Of a DNA stretch of 64,000 bases, positions 40,245 through 50,672 are shown one piece after another (positions within the stretch are counted from its first letter, which is position 1; each line of letters opens with the position of its first letter). The notes under the pieces are model-generated. The model worked only from the letters and a program-made list of their open reading frames with translations. It had not been told where the DNA came from and ran no database searches. The stretch comes from Pseudomonas sp. LBUM920 (lineage in GTDB: Bacteria; Pseudomonadota; Gammaproteobacteria; Pseudomonadales; Pseudomonadaceae): contig NZ_CP027762.1 in the NCBI RefSeq assembly GCF_003852315.1, positions 5,561,501 through 5,625,500 of the forward strand. Direction: 5' to 3'. Position numbers and translations under genes: made by a program.

Positions 40245-40282
40245 AAAAACGGGGGCTCAGGATAATCCTGACCCCCCGTTTT
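40245..40282 (-). terminator. Intrinsic terminator after dapB
   Basis: The long inverted repeat AAAACGGGGG ... CCCCCGTTTT with an inner TCAGGAT/ATCCTGA pairing starts 10 bases after the dapB stop and has T/A flanks on both sides. It separates dapB from the carA leader. Confidence 0.9.
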
Positions 40283-40291
40283 AGCTACTGA

Positions 40292-41098
40292 CTAGTGCAG
40301 ATCCAGCACATCACGCATGTCGTACAGCCCCGCCTCACGACCTTCCAACCAGAGGGCAGCACGTACCGCACCCTTGGCGAATGTCATGCGGCTTGAGGCT
40401 TTGTGTGTGATCTCCAGGCGCTCGCCTTCGGAGGCGAACAGCACGGTGTGATCACCCACCACATCGCCACCGCGCACAGTGGCGAAACCGATGGTGTCAC
40501 GTGCACGCGCCCCGGTATGACCTTCACGGCCATACACCGCGACTTTCGACAGATCACGCCCCAACGCATCGGCGATCGCTTCACCCATGCGCAATGCGGT
40601 ACCCGACGGCGCGTCGATCTTGTGGCGATGATGGGTCTCGATGATCTCGATATCCGCCTCATCACCCAGCACACGAGCAGCCAGGTCCAGCAACTTGAGC
40701 GACAGATTCACGCCCACACTGAAATTGGCAGCGAAGACGATCGGAATAACCTTACCCGCCTCCACCAGCAACTGCTTCTGCTCAGCACTCAAGCCCGTGG
40801 TACCGATCACCATGGCTTTGCCCGCCTTGCGGCAGAACGCCAGGTTTTTCAGCATCACCTCCGGCAGGGTGAAATCGATCAGCACGTCGAACTCGTCGGC
40901 CACCTGCTCCAGGTTGCCCGACAACGAAACGCCGATGCGCCCCAGCGAGGCCAGCTCACCCGCATCCGCACCGATCAACGTGCTGCCCGGGCGAACAATC
41001 GCCGCCGTCAGCCCGGAGGCCGGCGAGCGCTGCTGCACCGCTTCGACCAGCGTCTTGCCCATGCGCCCGGCAGCGCCCATTACGGCTATACGTCGCAT
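40292..41098 (-). CDS. dapB: 4-hydroxy-tetrahydrodipicolinate reductase
   Basis: Second step of the diaminopimelate/lysine branch. Nucleotide-binding GAAGRMGKT lies at residues 8-16. The family signature ETHHRHKIDAPSGTA (around residues 154-168) carries the catalytic histidines and lysine. The 268 residues start at ATG 41098, which has a GGAAG ribosome site 5 bases away; the GTG two codons upstream is less likely. It follows dnaJ after 10 bases. Confidence 0.97.
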   Translation of the reverse strand: MRRIAVMGAAGRMGKTLVEAVQQRSPASGLTAAIVRPGSTLIGADAGELASLGRIGVSLSGNLEQVADEFDVLIDFTLPEVMLKNLAFCRKAGKAMVIGTTGLSAEQKQLLVEAGKVIPIVFAANFSVGVNLSLKLLDLAARVLGDEADIEIIETHHRHKIDAPSGTALRMGEAIADALGRDLSKVAVYGREGHTGARARDTIGFATVRGGDVVGDHTVLFASEGERLEITHKASSRMTFAKGAVRAALWLEGREAGLYDMRDVLDLH

Positions 41099-41108
41099 AC
41101 TCACTTCC

Positions 41109-42233
41109 TTACAGGTCGCCGAAGAAGCGCTTCACGCCATCGAAAAAGCCGGTAGTTTTCGGCGAATGGGAGTCATCACCTTCCAACGAACTGCGGAACT
41201 CTTCCAGCAGCTCGCGCTGACGACGCCCGAGGTTGACCGGTGTTTCCACGGCTACGCGACACATCAGGTCGCCAGCACCGCCACCGCGCACCGGCGCAAC
41301 GCCTTTGCCACGAATACGGAACTGCTTGCCGGTCTGCGTGCCCTCGGGAATCTTGAGCTTGACCCGACCATCGAGCGTCGGAATCTCCAACTCGCCACCC
41401 AGAGCCGCATCGACAAAGCTGATTGGCACTTCACAGAACAGGTGTTTGCCATCGCGCTGGAAGATCGAGTGCTCGCGCACATTGATCACCACATACAGGT
41501 CGCCCGTAGGGCCGCCCTGAGTACCCGCCTCACCCTCGCCCGACAGGCGAATGCGATCACCGGTATCGACACCCGCCGGCACTTTCACCGAGAGGGTCTT
41601 GTACTCTTCAACGCGGCCTTCGCCGTGGCAGGAGTCGCAAGGATCGGAAATGATCTTGCCTTGCCCATGGCAACGCGGGCAGGTCTGCTGCACCGAGAAG
41701 AAGCCCTGCTGCATACGGACCTGGCCAATACCGCCGCAGGTTGGGCAGGTGATCGGCGAGGAGCCTTTCTTCGCGCCCGAGCCATCGCACGGTTTGCAAT
41801 TGACCAGCGTCGGCACACGGATATTGACGCTGGTGCCACGCACGGCTTCTTCCAGGTTCAGCTCCAGGGTGTAGCGCAAATCGCTGCCACGCTGAGCGCC
41901 GCCACGCTGGCCGCCACGGCCTCCGCCGAAGAAGTCACTGAATACGTCGCCGAAGATATCGGAGAAGTTCTGACCACCAAAACCAGCACCACCGCCACCC
42001 ATGCTTGGGTCAACACCTGCGTGACCATACTGGTCGTAGGCCGCACGCTTGTTGGGATCAGACAGGCACTCGTAGGCCTCATTGGCCTCTTTGAACAGCT
42101 CTTCGGATTCTTTGCTATCCGGATTACGGTCCGGGTGGTGCTTCATCGCCAGGCGACGGTAAGCCTTTTTCAGGTCTGCCTCGCTGGAGCCGCGCTCCAC
42201 ACCCAATACTTCGTAATAGTCACGCTTTGCCAT
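41109..42233 (-). CDS. dnaJ: Chaperone protein DnaJ
   Basis: Hsp40 co-chaperone that delivers substrates to DnaK and stimulates its ATPase. The J domain (1-70) has the HPD motif in MKHHPDRNPDSKE. A Gly/Phe-rich region follows (about 75-125), then four CxxCxGxG zinc repeats (CKPCDGSG, CPTCGGIG, CPRCHGQG, CDSCHGEG) and the C-terminal substrate domain. The start MAKRDYYEVLGV at 42233 gives 374 residues; the upstream in-frame extension is not conserved-looking. Confidence 0.98.
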   Translation of the reverse strand: MAKRDYYEVLGVERGSSEADLKKAYRRLAMKHHPDRNPDSKESEELFKEANEAYECLSDPNKRAAYDQYGHAGVDPSMGGGGAGFGGQNFSDIFGDVFSDFFGGGRGGQRGGAQRGSDLRYTLELNLEEAVRGTSVNIRVPTLVNCKPCDGSGAKKGSSPITCPTCGGIGQVRMQQGFFSVQQTCPRCHGQGKIISDPCDSCHGEGRVEEYKTLSVKVPAGVDTGDRIRLSGEGEAGTQGGPTGDLYVVINVREHSIFQRDGKHLFCEVPISFVDAALGGELEIPTLDGRVKLKIPEGTQTGKQFRIRGKGVAPVRGGGAGDLMCRVAVETPVNLGRRQRELLEEFRSSLEGDDSHSPKTTGFFDGVKRFFGDL

Positions 42234-42549
42234 AAGTCTTTGCACTCTTAAGGACGTTCGGCCAGACCCTCCTGAGCCTCGCCAAACTCGTTGAGCCCCA
42301 ATACAGGCCCGGACCCAACTCACGTCAATTCAACGATCCTGGTCAATACTGCTTTTAGCCAGGTACCCGGCCAAAAACGCGGTGACTGTCGCCAGGAAGC
42401 AGGAGCATTCCCGATCACACCGCCAGCATCCGAACCTTGTCGCATGCTGTAAAAATTCGCATACCCCAGACACGCCAACGCGGGAGCAAGCTCCCGCGCG
42501 GCGACATCCTACCAGTCACCGCTTGATAGCGGTCAACCGGGCGACCAAC
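42234..42549. other. 316-base intergenic region dnaK-dnaJ
   Basis: Holds a hairpin after dnaK (42479-42498) and probably a separate dnaJ promoter. I find no sigma32 consensus here, unlike upstream of dnaK and grpE. No ORF is convincing. Confidence 0.55.
42479..42498 (-). terminator. Hairpin after dnaK
   Basis: The repeat CGCGGGAGC-AA-GCTCCCGCG lies about 50 bases after the dnaK stop. Its GGGAGCAAGCTCCC core also resembles half of a Pseudomonas REP. No T run follows. Confidence 0.55.
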
Positions 42550-44466
<1,917 letters not shown>

Positions 44467-44543
44467 GATTTACTCTCCCGAAACTTTAATTTGGTTGCCG
44501 CAGCAGTGGTGGCTAACTGCGGTAGCACTTAAACGCTTGACTT

Positions 44544-44573
44544 ATAGATGGGGCCGTTACGACTGATTTCAAG
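44544..44573 (-). promoter_or_regulatory. Sigma32 (heat-shock) promoter of dnaK
   Basis: On the minus strand CTTGAAA (44573-44567) and CCCCATCTAT (from 44553) are 13 bases apart, a nearly perfect heat-shock promoter. The -35 element includes the grpE stop codon. Confidence 0.88.
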
Positions 44574-45129
44574 CCTGCTCATCAATAGAAGGTGCGACAG
44601 GTGCAGGAGCCTTGCTCACCACCACCATCGCCGGGCGCAACAAGCGACCGTTAAGCTGATAACCCTTCTGGAATACTTTCAATACGCTGTTGGGCTCCAG
44701 GTCATGGCTTTCCTGCATGGCCATGGCTTGGTGATGCTCTGCATTGAACGGCTCGCCGCCTTGCGGATCGATAGCTTCCAGCTGATAACGCTTCAGGGTG
44801 TCCTGGAACATTTTCAGCGTCAGCTCAATCCCTTCGCGCATCGGGCGGATGTTTTCATCGTCCGGGTTGGACAGCTCAAGGCCACGTTCCAGGCTGTCAA
44901 TAATCGGCAGCAAGTCATTGGCGAATTTTTCCAACGCGAATTTGTGAGCCTTCTCGACATCCTGCTCGGCACGGCGGCGGACGTTCTGCAGATCGGCGGC
45001 AACACGCAAAGACTGATCCTGCGCAGCAGCCAATTGCTCTTCGAGCACTTGCACACGAGTCGCCAGCTCATCACCGGCAGCCGAATTGGCGTCTGGAGTT
45101 TGCGTATCCTGCGTCTGTTCGTCAGCCAT
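44569..45129 (-). CDS. grpE: Nucleotide exchange factor GrpE
   Basis: Releases ADP from DnaK. The 186-residue protein has a long N-terminal helix (about 25-85) and the beta domain with the family-type stretch EAIDPQGGEPFNAEHHQAMAMQ (split here, around 135-155) and VLKVFQKGYQLNGRLLRPAMVVVS. The ribosome site AAAGGAGA precedes ATG 45129. Its sigma32 promoter lies about 55-80 bases upstream. Confidence 0.97.
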   Translation of the reverse strand: MADEQTQDTQTPDANSAAGDELATRVQVLEEQLAAAQDQSLRVAADLQNVRRRAEQDVEKAHKFALEKFANDLLPIIDSLERGLELSNPDDENIRPMREGIELTLKMFQDTLKRYQLEAIDPQGGEPFNAEHHQAMAMQESHDLEPNSVLKVFQKGYQLNGRLLRPAMVVVSKAPAPVAPSIDEQA

Positions 45130-45181
45130 AGATTTCTCCTTTCAAAATCATGCGCGAACTCAACTCGCGCTTCTGTTCCGG

Positions 45182-45210
45182 TATATGGGGCCACAATTTC
45201 CAGGTTCAAG
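45182..45210 (-). promoter_or_regulatory. Sigma32 (heat-shock) promoter of grpE
   Basis: On the minus strand CTTGAAC (from 45210) and CCCCATATA (from 45190) are spaced as sigma32 requires. It drives grpE and probably contributes to dnaK transcription. Confidence 0.88.
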
Positions 45211-45343
45211 AGCGCAGGCGTTACCAAAAGTCTTTCGCGTGCTCTGGATCAATTCCTGCACACTCATTCCTCATTGAGCTAAGAAACTCCTGCAATCAAG
45301 CAAATCGAGCTAAGCATCAGGATTGTCAGCCTCAAACAAAACA

Positions 45344-45359
45344 CTGTATAAATAACCAG
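45344..45359. promoter_or_regulatory. LexA (SOS) box upstream of recN
   Basis: CTGTATAAATAACCAG matches the CTGT-N8-ACAG consensus at seven of eight conserved bases. It lies 25 bases before the recN start, so it fits SOS control of recN. Confidence 0.75.
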
Positions 45360-45383
45360 ACCTAACGCTTCGGAGCGGCCGCC

Positions 45384-47057
45384 ATGCTCGTGCACCTGTC
45401 TGTACATAACTACGCCATCGTTGAACATCTGGACCTTGAACTGGATCGCGGGATGAGCGTAATCACAGGCGAAACCGGTGCCGGCAAGTCGATCATGCTC
45501 GACGCCCTGGGCCTGACGCTTGGCGACCGCGCCGACAGCGGCGTGGTGCGACCCGGTGCGGACAAGGCCGATATCCTGGCGACCTTCGACCTCGCAGACA
45601 TTCCGGAAGCCGAAGCCTGGCTGGCCGAGCGCGACCTTAATAATGAAGGCCCGTGCATTCTGCGCCGGGTCATCACAGCGGAAGGCCGCTCGCGCGGCTA
45701 TATCAACGGCACGCCCTGCCCTCTCGGCGACTTGAAAGCCCTGGGCGAGTTGCTGATCGATATCCACAGCCAGCACGAACACCAATCCCTGCTGAAAACC
45801 GATACCCATCGCCGCCTGCTCGATGAGTATGCCGGCGCCACCGACCTGGCCCGGCAGGTACAGCTTGCCGCCCAGCGCTGGCGTCAGACTCGTCAGGAAC
45901 TGGAGCGCCTATCCAACTCTGGCGACGAACAGCGCGCTCGCCATCAGTTACTCAGCTATCAGCTTGAAGAACTCGAAAGCCTGGGCCTGGGCGAAACAGA
46001 GCTGGAGCAGCTCGAGCAGGAGCACAAGAACCTCACCAATGCCGAAACCCTGCTGGGTATCTGTCGCCAAGTGGTGGAGCAATGCAGCGAGAGTGATTCG
46101 GGCAATGTCCTTAACGCATTGACTGCCAGCCTCAATCGACTGTCCAGCGTGAACAACGCGTCCGGTTCACTGAGTGAAGCCACAACACTGTTGACCAGCG
46201 CACAAATCCAGGTCGAAGAGGCCGTGGGCGAACTGAATCGCTTCCTGGATCACTTCGACGCGGACCCAGCGCGCCTGCAGGAAATCGAAGAACGCCTGGA
46301 CACTATTTACACCCTGGCCCGCAAACACCGAATCCAGCCGACCGAAGTATCGACGATGCAGCAGAAGTTGCTGGATGAAATCGAAACCTTGAACGCGAAT
46401 GACGAATCCATTGAGCGCCTCGGTGACGAGCTCGCCTCCTTTGCTCGCCACTACCATGAAAAAGCTCGCGAATTAAGCGACCTGCGCCAGCAGGCGGCCA
46501 CAGGCCTGGCCGGAGCGGTAGAACAGGAAATTCAGCGCCTGGGCATGCCAGGCGGGCGCTTCACCATCGAACTGCATGCCAACACCAGCAACGAGCTGCA
46601 ACCCCACGGCCTGGAACAGGTGGAACTGCTGGTAAGCGCCAACCCCGGTCAGCCGCTCAAGGCGTTGGCAAAAGTGGCGTCTGGCGGCGAGCTGTCGCGA
46701 ATCAGCCTGGCGATCCAGGTCATTACCGCCCAAACCTCACGGGTACCCACACTGGTATTCGATGAAGTAGACGTGGGTATCGGCGGGCCGACTGCGGAAA
46801 TTGTTGGCCAGTTGCTGCGCCGCTTGGGCGAACGTGGCCAGGTCTTGACCGTGACTCACTTACCGCAAGTGGCCGCTCAAGGGCATCAACACCTGTTTGT
46901 ACACAAAGTACGCGGCAGCGATGCGACGCACACGGCCGTCTCCAAACTGAACAAGTCGGAACGTGTGGAAGAGGTGGCGCGGATGCTTGGCGGGATCGAC
47001 CTGACCAAAGAGTCTCTGGCCCACGCGAAGAAAATGGTCGTGGCAGCCAAGGCCTAA
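45384..47057 (+). CDS. recN: DNA repair protein RecN
   Basis: SMC-like ATPase used in double-strand break repair. The 557 residues have the N-terminal Walker A GETGAGKSIMLDAL (around residues 29-42), two long coiled-coil stretches (about 155-230 and 310-370) and the C-terminal ABC signature ASGGELSRISLA and Walker B LVFDEVDVGIGG (around 455-466). An SOS box lies in the promoter region. It is divergent from grpE. Confidence 0.96.
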   Translation: MLVHLSVHNYAIVEHLDLELDRGMSVITGETGAGKSIMLDALGLTLGDRADSGVVRPGADKADILATFDLADIPEAEAWLAERDLNNEGPCILRRVITAEGRSRGYINGTPCPLGDLKALGELLIDIHSQHEHQSLLKTDTHRRLLDEYAGATDLARQVQLAAQRWRQTRQELERLSNSGDEQRARHQLLSYQLEELESLGLGETELEQLEQEHKNLTNAETLLGICRQVVEQCSESDSGNVLNALTASLNRLSSVNNASGSLSEATTLLTSAQIQVEEAVGELNRFLDHFDADPARLQEIEERLDTIYTLARKHRIQPTEVSTMQQKLLDEIETLNANDESIERLGDELASFARHYHEKARELSDLRQQAATGLAGAVEQEIQRLGMPGGRFTIELHANTSNELQPHGLEQVELLVSANPGQPLKALAKVASGGELSRISLAIQVITAQTSRVPTLVFDEVDVGIGGPTAEIVGQLLRRLGERGQVLTVTHLPQVAAQGHQHLFVHKVRGSDATHTAVSKLNKSERVEEVARMLGGIDLTKESLAHAKKMVVAAKA

Positions 47058-47087
47058 CCCGGTAATTTCTTCTATTTAGAAAGCACG

Positions 47088-47111
47088 AAGGCGACCCTAG
47101 GGTCGCCTTCA
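47088..47111. terminator. Bidirectional terminator between recN and fur
   Basis: A perfect 24-base palindrome with arms GAAGGCGACCCT and AGGGTCGCCTTC between two convergent genes, 30 bases after each stop. It can serve both transcripts. Confidence 0.8.
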
Positions 47112-47142
47112 ATCGTTTTGCAGAGCAAATCTGCGTCGATTT

Positions 47143-47547
47143 TTACTTTTTCTTACGGATGTACAGCACCAGATTATGGTCCACCAAATCGAAACCATGC
47201 TCTTCGGCGATAGCCTTCTGGAGCTTCTCGATTTCCGGACTGGTGAACTCGATAACCTCATTGGTATCCAGGTCAACCATGTGGTCGTGATGACCACCGT
47301 CAGCCAATTCGAACACCGCATGACCGCCGTCGAAATTATGACGAACCACCAGCCCTGCGGCTTCAAACTGGGTCAGCACACGGTAAACCGTGGCCAGGCC
47401 AACGTCCTCGTTAGACTCCATCAGCGCCTTGTAAACATCCTCGGCACTCATGTGGCGCTGCTCAGCAGAATCGAGCATTTGTAGAATCTTGACTCGTGGC
47501 AGAGTCACTTTAAGACCGGCTTTGCGTAGTTCGCTATTTTCAACCAT
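47143..47547 (-). CDS. fur: Ferric uptake regulator Fur
   Basis: Iron-responsive repressor of siderophore and iron uptake genes. The start MVENSELRKAGLKVT at 47547 gives the standard 134 residues. The winged helix contains LGLATVYRVLTQFEAAGLV-type recognition helix (VGLATVYRVLTQFEAAG), and the metal-binding motif is GGHHDHMVDLDTNEVIEF (around residues 86-103). It is divergent from bamE, the conserved Pseudomonas fur-omlA arrangement. Confidence 0.98.
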   Translation of the reverse strand: MVENSELRKAGLKVTLPRVKILQMLDSAEQRHMSAEDVYKALMESNEDVGLATVYRVLTQFEAAGLVVRHNFDGGHAVFELADGGHHDHMVDLDTNEVIEFTSPEIEKLQKAIAEEHGFDLVDHNLVLYIRKKK

Positions 47548-47645
47548 GGTTAGCTTTCTCGCGGATGCTGCTTCGCAGCTTCTCTTAATACGGGTATGAT
47601 CGGCGTTTACGTTGTCCCAGCCAAGATAGTGGAAGTCGCCCACCG

Positions 47646-48173
47646 ATGCAAAACACCAAGCTCTTGCTAACCAGTTTCACCCTTGTGGGACTGCTCGCAC
47701 TCGCCGGTTGTTCATTCCCCGGGGTTTACAAAATCGACATCCAGCAGGGCAATGTCGTCACGCAGGACATGATAGACCAGTTACGCCCGGGAATGACCCG
47801 ACGGCAAGTACGGTTTATTATGGGCAACCCCCTGCTGACCGACACTTTTCATGCCGATCGCTGGGATTATCTCTACAGCATCCAGCCTGGTGGCGGTGAA
47901 CGCCAGCAGGAACGCGTCAGTGTCATCTTTAATGGCAATGACCAGCTCGTCAGCTTGTCCGGTGACTTCATGCCTGGCGTAAGCCGCGATGAAGCCTTGC
48001 TGGGCAAGGACAACGGCACCAATGTGACTGCGCCCGCGCAGGAAGCAGAAAAGCCGAAGTCAGAAGTACCGGCCAAACCAGGCTCCTTGCTGGATCAAAT
48101 CCAGAAGGACGTGGACGGCGTGCAAACCGTTCCAGTCCCGACGCCTCAGCCTCTGGACACCGGCCCGCAGTAA
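47646..48173 (+). CDS. bamE: Outer membrane assembly lipoprotein BamE (OmlA/SmpA)
   Basis: Small lipoprotein of the BAM complex that inserts beta-barrel proteins. The signal peptide ends in a lipobox LAGC (C22). The mature SmpA/OmlA domain shows GVYKIDIQQGNVVTQDMIDQL, RPGMTRRQVRFIMGNPLL and WDYLYSIQPGG, all typical. At 175 residues it is longer than E. coli BamE because of a proline/alanine/lysine-rich C-terminal tail (about 120-175). Confidence 0.95.
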   Translation: MQNTKLLLTSFTLVGLLALAGCSFPGVYKIDIQQGNVVTQDMIDQLRPGMTRRQVRFIMGNPLLTDTFHADRWDYLYSIQPGGGERQQERVSVIFNGNDQLVSLSGDFMPGVSRDEALLGKDNGTNVTAPAQEAEKPKSEVPAKPGSLLDQIQKDVDGVQTVPVPTPQPLDTGPQ

Positions 48174-48190
48174 GTTTGCGGCGCTCGATA

Positions 48191-48215
48191 AAAAGCCCGG
48201 CATGCCGGGCTTTTT
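48191..48215. terminator. Bidirectional terminator after bamE
   Basis: AAAAGCCCGG and CCGGGCTTTTT arms around a minimal CATG centre, between the convergent bamE and rnfH genes. Confidence 0.85.
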
Positions 48216-48237
48216 GTTGCCTGCCCTTTTAACAGGG

Positions 48238-48540
48238 CTATGAGTTTTTCTGCCGGGCTATCGCCGCCTTGGCTGCGCGCAGCCTGCGTACTTCCTTGGG
48301 GTCTGCCAGCAAGGGCCGGTAAATCTCGATACGGTCACCCGGCTGCACAGCGCGCATATCCGCATCCGCAACTACCTTGCCGAATATGCCCAAAGGGCAA
48401 TCAGCCAAGACCACTGTTGGAAACTGCACCGCAATACCCGACGCCTGCACCGCAGCCCTCAGGCTTGTGCCCGCCGGCACCGTGACCGCCAACAAGACTT
48501 GGCGGTCCTCGGCGGCATACACCACCTCAATCTCAACCAT
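48238..48540 (-). CDS. RnfH family (UPF0125) ubiquitin-fold protein
   Basis: A 100-residue protein of the RnfH/RatB family (beta-grasp fold) of unknown biochemical role. Typical segments are MVEIEVVYA, VPAGTSLRAAVQASGI and GIFGKVV, then VQPGDRIEIYRPLLADPKEVRRLRA (in part). The start at 48540 overlaps the end of ratA by 8 bases. The pair next to smpB and bamE matches ratA-ratB of E. coli. Confidence 0.9.
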   Translation of the reverse strand: MVEIEVVYAAEDRQVLLAVTVPAGTSLRAAVQASGIAVQFPTVVLADCPLGIFGKVVADADMRAVQPGDRIEIYRPLLADPKEVRRLRAAKAAIARQKNS

Positions 48541-48967
48541 GCAGTTGCTTGGCCCGCTGGCAGAACGCGTCCACCAGCGTATTGGCCGCCTGGTTGAACA
48601 ACGGCCCCAACGTTGCCCGCACAATCGGCCCTGCATAATCAAAGGACAGGTCCAGGCTGATCTTGCAGGCCTTGTCAGTCAGCGCCTTGAACACCCATAC
48701 CCCATGAAGCTGAGTGAACGGCCCTTCCTGCAAATTCATTTCGATGGATTGCCCAGGGACCAACACATTGCGTGTAACAAAATGCTGGCTAAGGCCGCCC
48801 TTCGCCACCCCGACACTGGCAACCATGTGCTCATCACTGCTCTCCAGCACCTCGGCGGTGTTGCACCATGGCAGGAATTCCGGGTAACGCGCCACGTCGT
48901 TGACCAGGTCATAGAGCGCCTGCGCCGGATAAGGCAATAAAGCCGAACGTTGAATATGCGTCGTCAT
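48533..48967 (-). CDS. ratA: RatA-like START/COQ10-domain protein
   Basis: A 144-residue START-like (polyketide cyclase/COQ10) domain protein. RatA of E. coli is described as inhibiting 70S subunit association; related proteins bind ubiquinone. Seen: RSALLPYPAQALYDLVNDVARYPEFLPWC (in part), LTDKACKISLDLSFDYAGPIV and LGPLFNQAANTLVDAFCQRA. It is divergent from smpB and overlaps rnfH. Which of the two proposed roles applies cannot be told from sequence. Confidence 0.88.
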   Translation of the reverse strand: MTTHIQRSALLPYPAQALYDLVNDVARYPEFLPWCNTAEVLESSDEHMVASVGVAKGGLSQHFVTRNVLVPGQSIEMNLQEGPFTQLHGVWVFKALTDKACKISLDLSFDYAGPIVRATLGPLFNQAANTLVDAFCQRAKQLHG

Positions 48968-49118
48968 GTGAGCGTTACTTCCACTGCTGAGGCAAACATC
49001 GCGAAAGAACAGCCCAATCCGCGAGAGAAAAAAACCAAAGAACTGCCGGTATTGTCCGGGATTCGTCCAACACGCTCAAGCACGCAGGTTGACCGTAGCC
49101 GACACGCTCGCAACTCCC

Positions 49119-49124
49119 TATAAT
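49119..49124 (+). promoter_or_regulatory. Perfect -10 box just upstream of smpB
   Basis: TATAAT lies only 9 bases before the smpB ATG. A TTGACC at 49089-49094 is too far away (24 bases) to be its -35. If used, it gives an mRNA with a leader of only a few bases. Confidence 0.45.
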
Positions 49125-49133
49125 GCCGCCCCT

Positions 49134-49616
49134 ATGGCTAAACAAAAGAAACACCCCACAGGGACCATCGCGCAAAATAAAAAGGCGCGACACGATTACT
49201 TCATCGAACATCGGTTCGAGGCTGGTCTGGTCCTGGCCGGCTGGGAAGTAAAAAGTCTGCGCGCCAGCAAGCTGCAACTGGTCGATAGCTACGTATTGCT
49301 CAAGGATGGCGAGGCATGGCTGCTCGGCAGTCATATCACCCCGCTGACCACCGCGAGCACCCACGTGATTGCTGACCCGGTGCGCACGCGCAAGCTGTTG
49401 CTCAACGCCCGCGAACTCGAAAAGCTCGCCGCCGCTGTACAGCAGAAGGGCTATGCCTGCATCTGCCTGTCGTGGTACTGGAGCAAGCACCTGGTCAAGT
49501 GCGAGATCGCATTGGGCAAGGGTAAAAAGGAATACGACAAGCGCGATACCGAGCGCGAGCGCGATTCCAATCGAGAGCTGCATCGCGCCGTTCGCAACAA
49601 GGGCAAGGAAGAATAA
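49134..49616 (+). CDS. smpB: SsrA-binding protein SmpB
   Basis: Partner of tmRNA in rescue of stalled ribosomes. I chose ATG 49134 (MAKQKKHPTGTIAQNKKARHDY in part) because the family starts so; this gives 160 residues. Typical stretches are AGLVLAGWEVKSLRASKLQL (residues 36-55), NARELEKL and the basic tail RDTERERDSNRELHRAVR. Its RNA partner ssrA lies 6 kb downstream, separated by the lactate genes. Confidence 0.97.
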   Translation: MAKQKKHPTGTIAQNKKARHDYFIEHRFEAGLVLAGWEVKSLRASKLQLVDSYVLLKDGEAWLLGSHITPLTTASTHVIADPVRTRKLLLNARELEKLAAAVQQKGYACICLSWYWSKHLVKCEIALGKGKKEYDKRDTERERDSNRELHRAVRNKGKEE

Positions 49617-49629
49617 TCCTTGTGACGAT

Positions 49630-49657
49630 GTAGCCCTGGGTGACTCACCCGGGCTAC
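49630..49657. terminator. Bidirectional terminator between smpB and lldR
   Basis: GTAGCCC-GGGTG / CACCC-GGGCTAC arms lie between the convergent genes and include the lldR stop codon. Confidence 0.7.
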
Positions 49658-50421
49658 AGGCCTTTACGTCGCTCCGCCCGCGCCACGCGCTGGACCTCCT
49701 GACGCACCTCCTCCAACACCTCCTGCACATACAGCAGATGGCGTGTTGAAACCTCCCGCGCCTGCTCGGCCCGCCCTTCGATAATCGCCAGGTACAAATC
49801 CCGGTGCTGACTGATCAACATGTCGCGGGTTTCCGTGCGCTGCTGATACATACCACCGATATTGGTCACCACATTGCGCTTGAGCAGATCGAACAATCCG
49901 CGAATGGTGTGCAGCAACACCGCATTATGGCTCGCCTCGGCGATAGCCAAATGAAACCTCGCATCCGCCGCGCCCTCCTCCACCCGGCTCACCTCATCAA
50001 CGCGCGTATAGCAATCCTGTAACGCCTCAAACGCTGCGGTCAGCCGCTCACGATCCACTTCGGTGGCGCGCTGCGCGGCGTAATAAGCACACGACGCTTC
50101 AAGCGTCTGGCGAAACTCGAGCAAATCCCGCTGAGCCTCGGGGTTGTTTTCCAGCAGGTGCAGCAGCGGGTCGCTGAACGTCGACCCCAGGGAGTCCGCC
50201 ACATAGTTGCCGCCGCCCTGGCGACTGACCAGCAACCCCTTGGCCGCCAGCTTCTGGATCGCCTCGCGCAACGACGGGCGCGACACGCCAAATTGCTCAG
50301 CCAAAGCGCGCTCGGCCGGCAAGCGCTCGCCTGACTTCAACGTGCCCTCGAGGATCATGCCCTCAAGCTGCTCGACGATATCGTCAGACAAACGGCGCTG
50401 ACGCACCTGATCAAACCCCAT
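49654..50421 (-). CDS. lldR: FadR-type GntR regulator of lactate use (LldR)
   Basis: A 255-residue FadR-subfamily repressor: winged helix at residues 10-75 (GERLPAERALAEQFGVSRPSLREAI in part), then an all-helical ligand-binding FCD domain (about 95-240) with the metal/ligand histidines in FHLAIAEASHN and QHRDLYLAI. It is divergent from the lactate permease gene. A perfect GntR-type operator lies between the two. The position and family support control by lactate. Confidence 0.88.
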   Translation of the reverse strand: MGFDQVRQRRLSDDIVEQLEGMILEGTLKSGERLPAERALAEQFGVSRPSLREAIQKLAAKGLLVSRQGGGNYVADSLGSTFSDPLLHLLENNPEAQRDLLEFRQTLEASCAYYAAQRATEVDRERLTAAFEALQDCYTRVDEVSRVEEGAADARFHLAIAEASHNAVLLHTIRGLFDLLKRNVVTNIGGMYQQRTETRDMLISQHRDLYLAIIEGRAEQAREVSTRHLLYVQEVLEEVRQEVQRVARAERRKGL

Positions 50422-50614
50422 AACTCACTCTCCACAATCCCGACCACTCGCCGGGCCCTCTATTCTGGCCTATCGCCGCGCTTGCGGCACCTATCAGAAC
50501 GCCCTCAATTCACCCGAGCAGAACCTCTGCACCGCCCCGCTACGACCAAAGTTTCGCGAGCGGCAAATTGACACACCCCATCCAAGGCTTTTACTCTAGC
50601 CAACAGCAACTGTA

Positions 50615-50631
50615 AATTGGTATTACCAATT
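50615..50631. promoter_or_regulatory. LldR operator
   Basis: AATTGGTATTACCAATT is a perfect 17-base palindrome. Its core TGGTATTACCA fits the TNGTNNNACNA pattern of FadR/LldR-type GntR regulators. It lies in the lldR-lldP divergent region, 41 bases before lldP. Confidence 0.85.
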
Positions 50632-50672
50632 ATCCAAGCTGACCTAACAACAACAATCAGGGGCCACCCCAT

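Noticed and set aside
47548..47643. 32-residue extension of Fur
   Set aside because: It would run into the divergent bamE promoter region; the conserved Fur start MVENSELRKAGLKVT is at 47547.
48238..48642. Longer version of the RnfH-family gene starting at 48642
   Set aside because: The extension overlaps ratA and is arginine/tryptophan-rich; MVEIEVVYA at 48540 is the family start.
49089..49124. TTGACC ... TATAAT as a standard promoter for smpB
   Set aside because: The spacing is 24 bases, far from the usual 16-18, so only the -10 box was kept as candidate.
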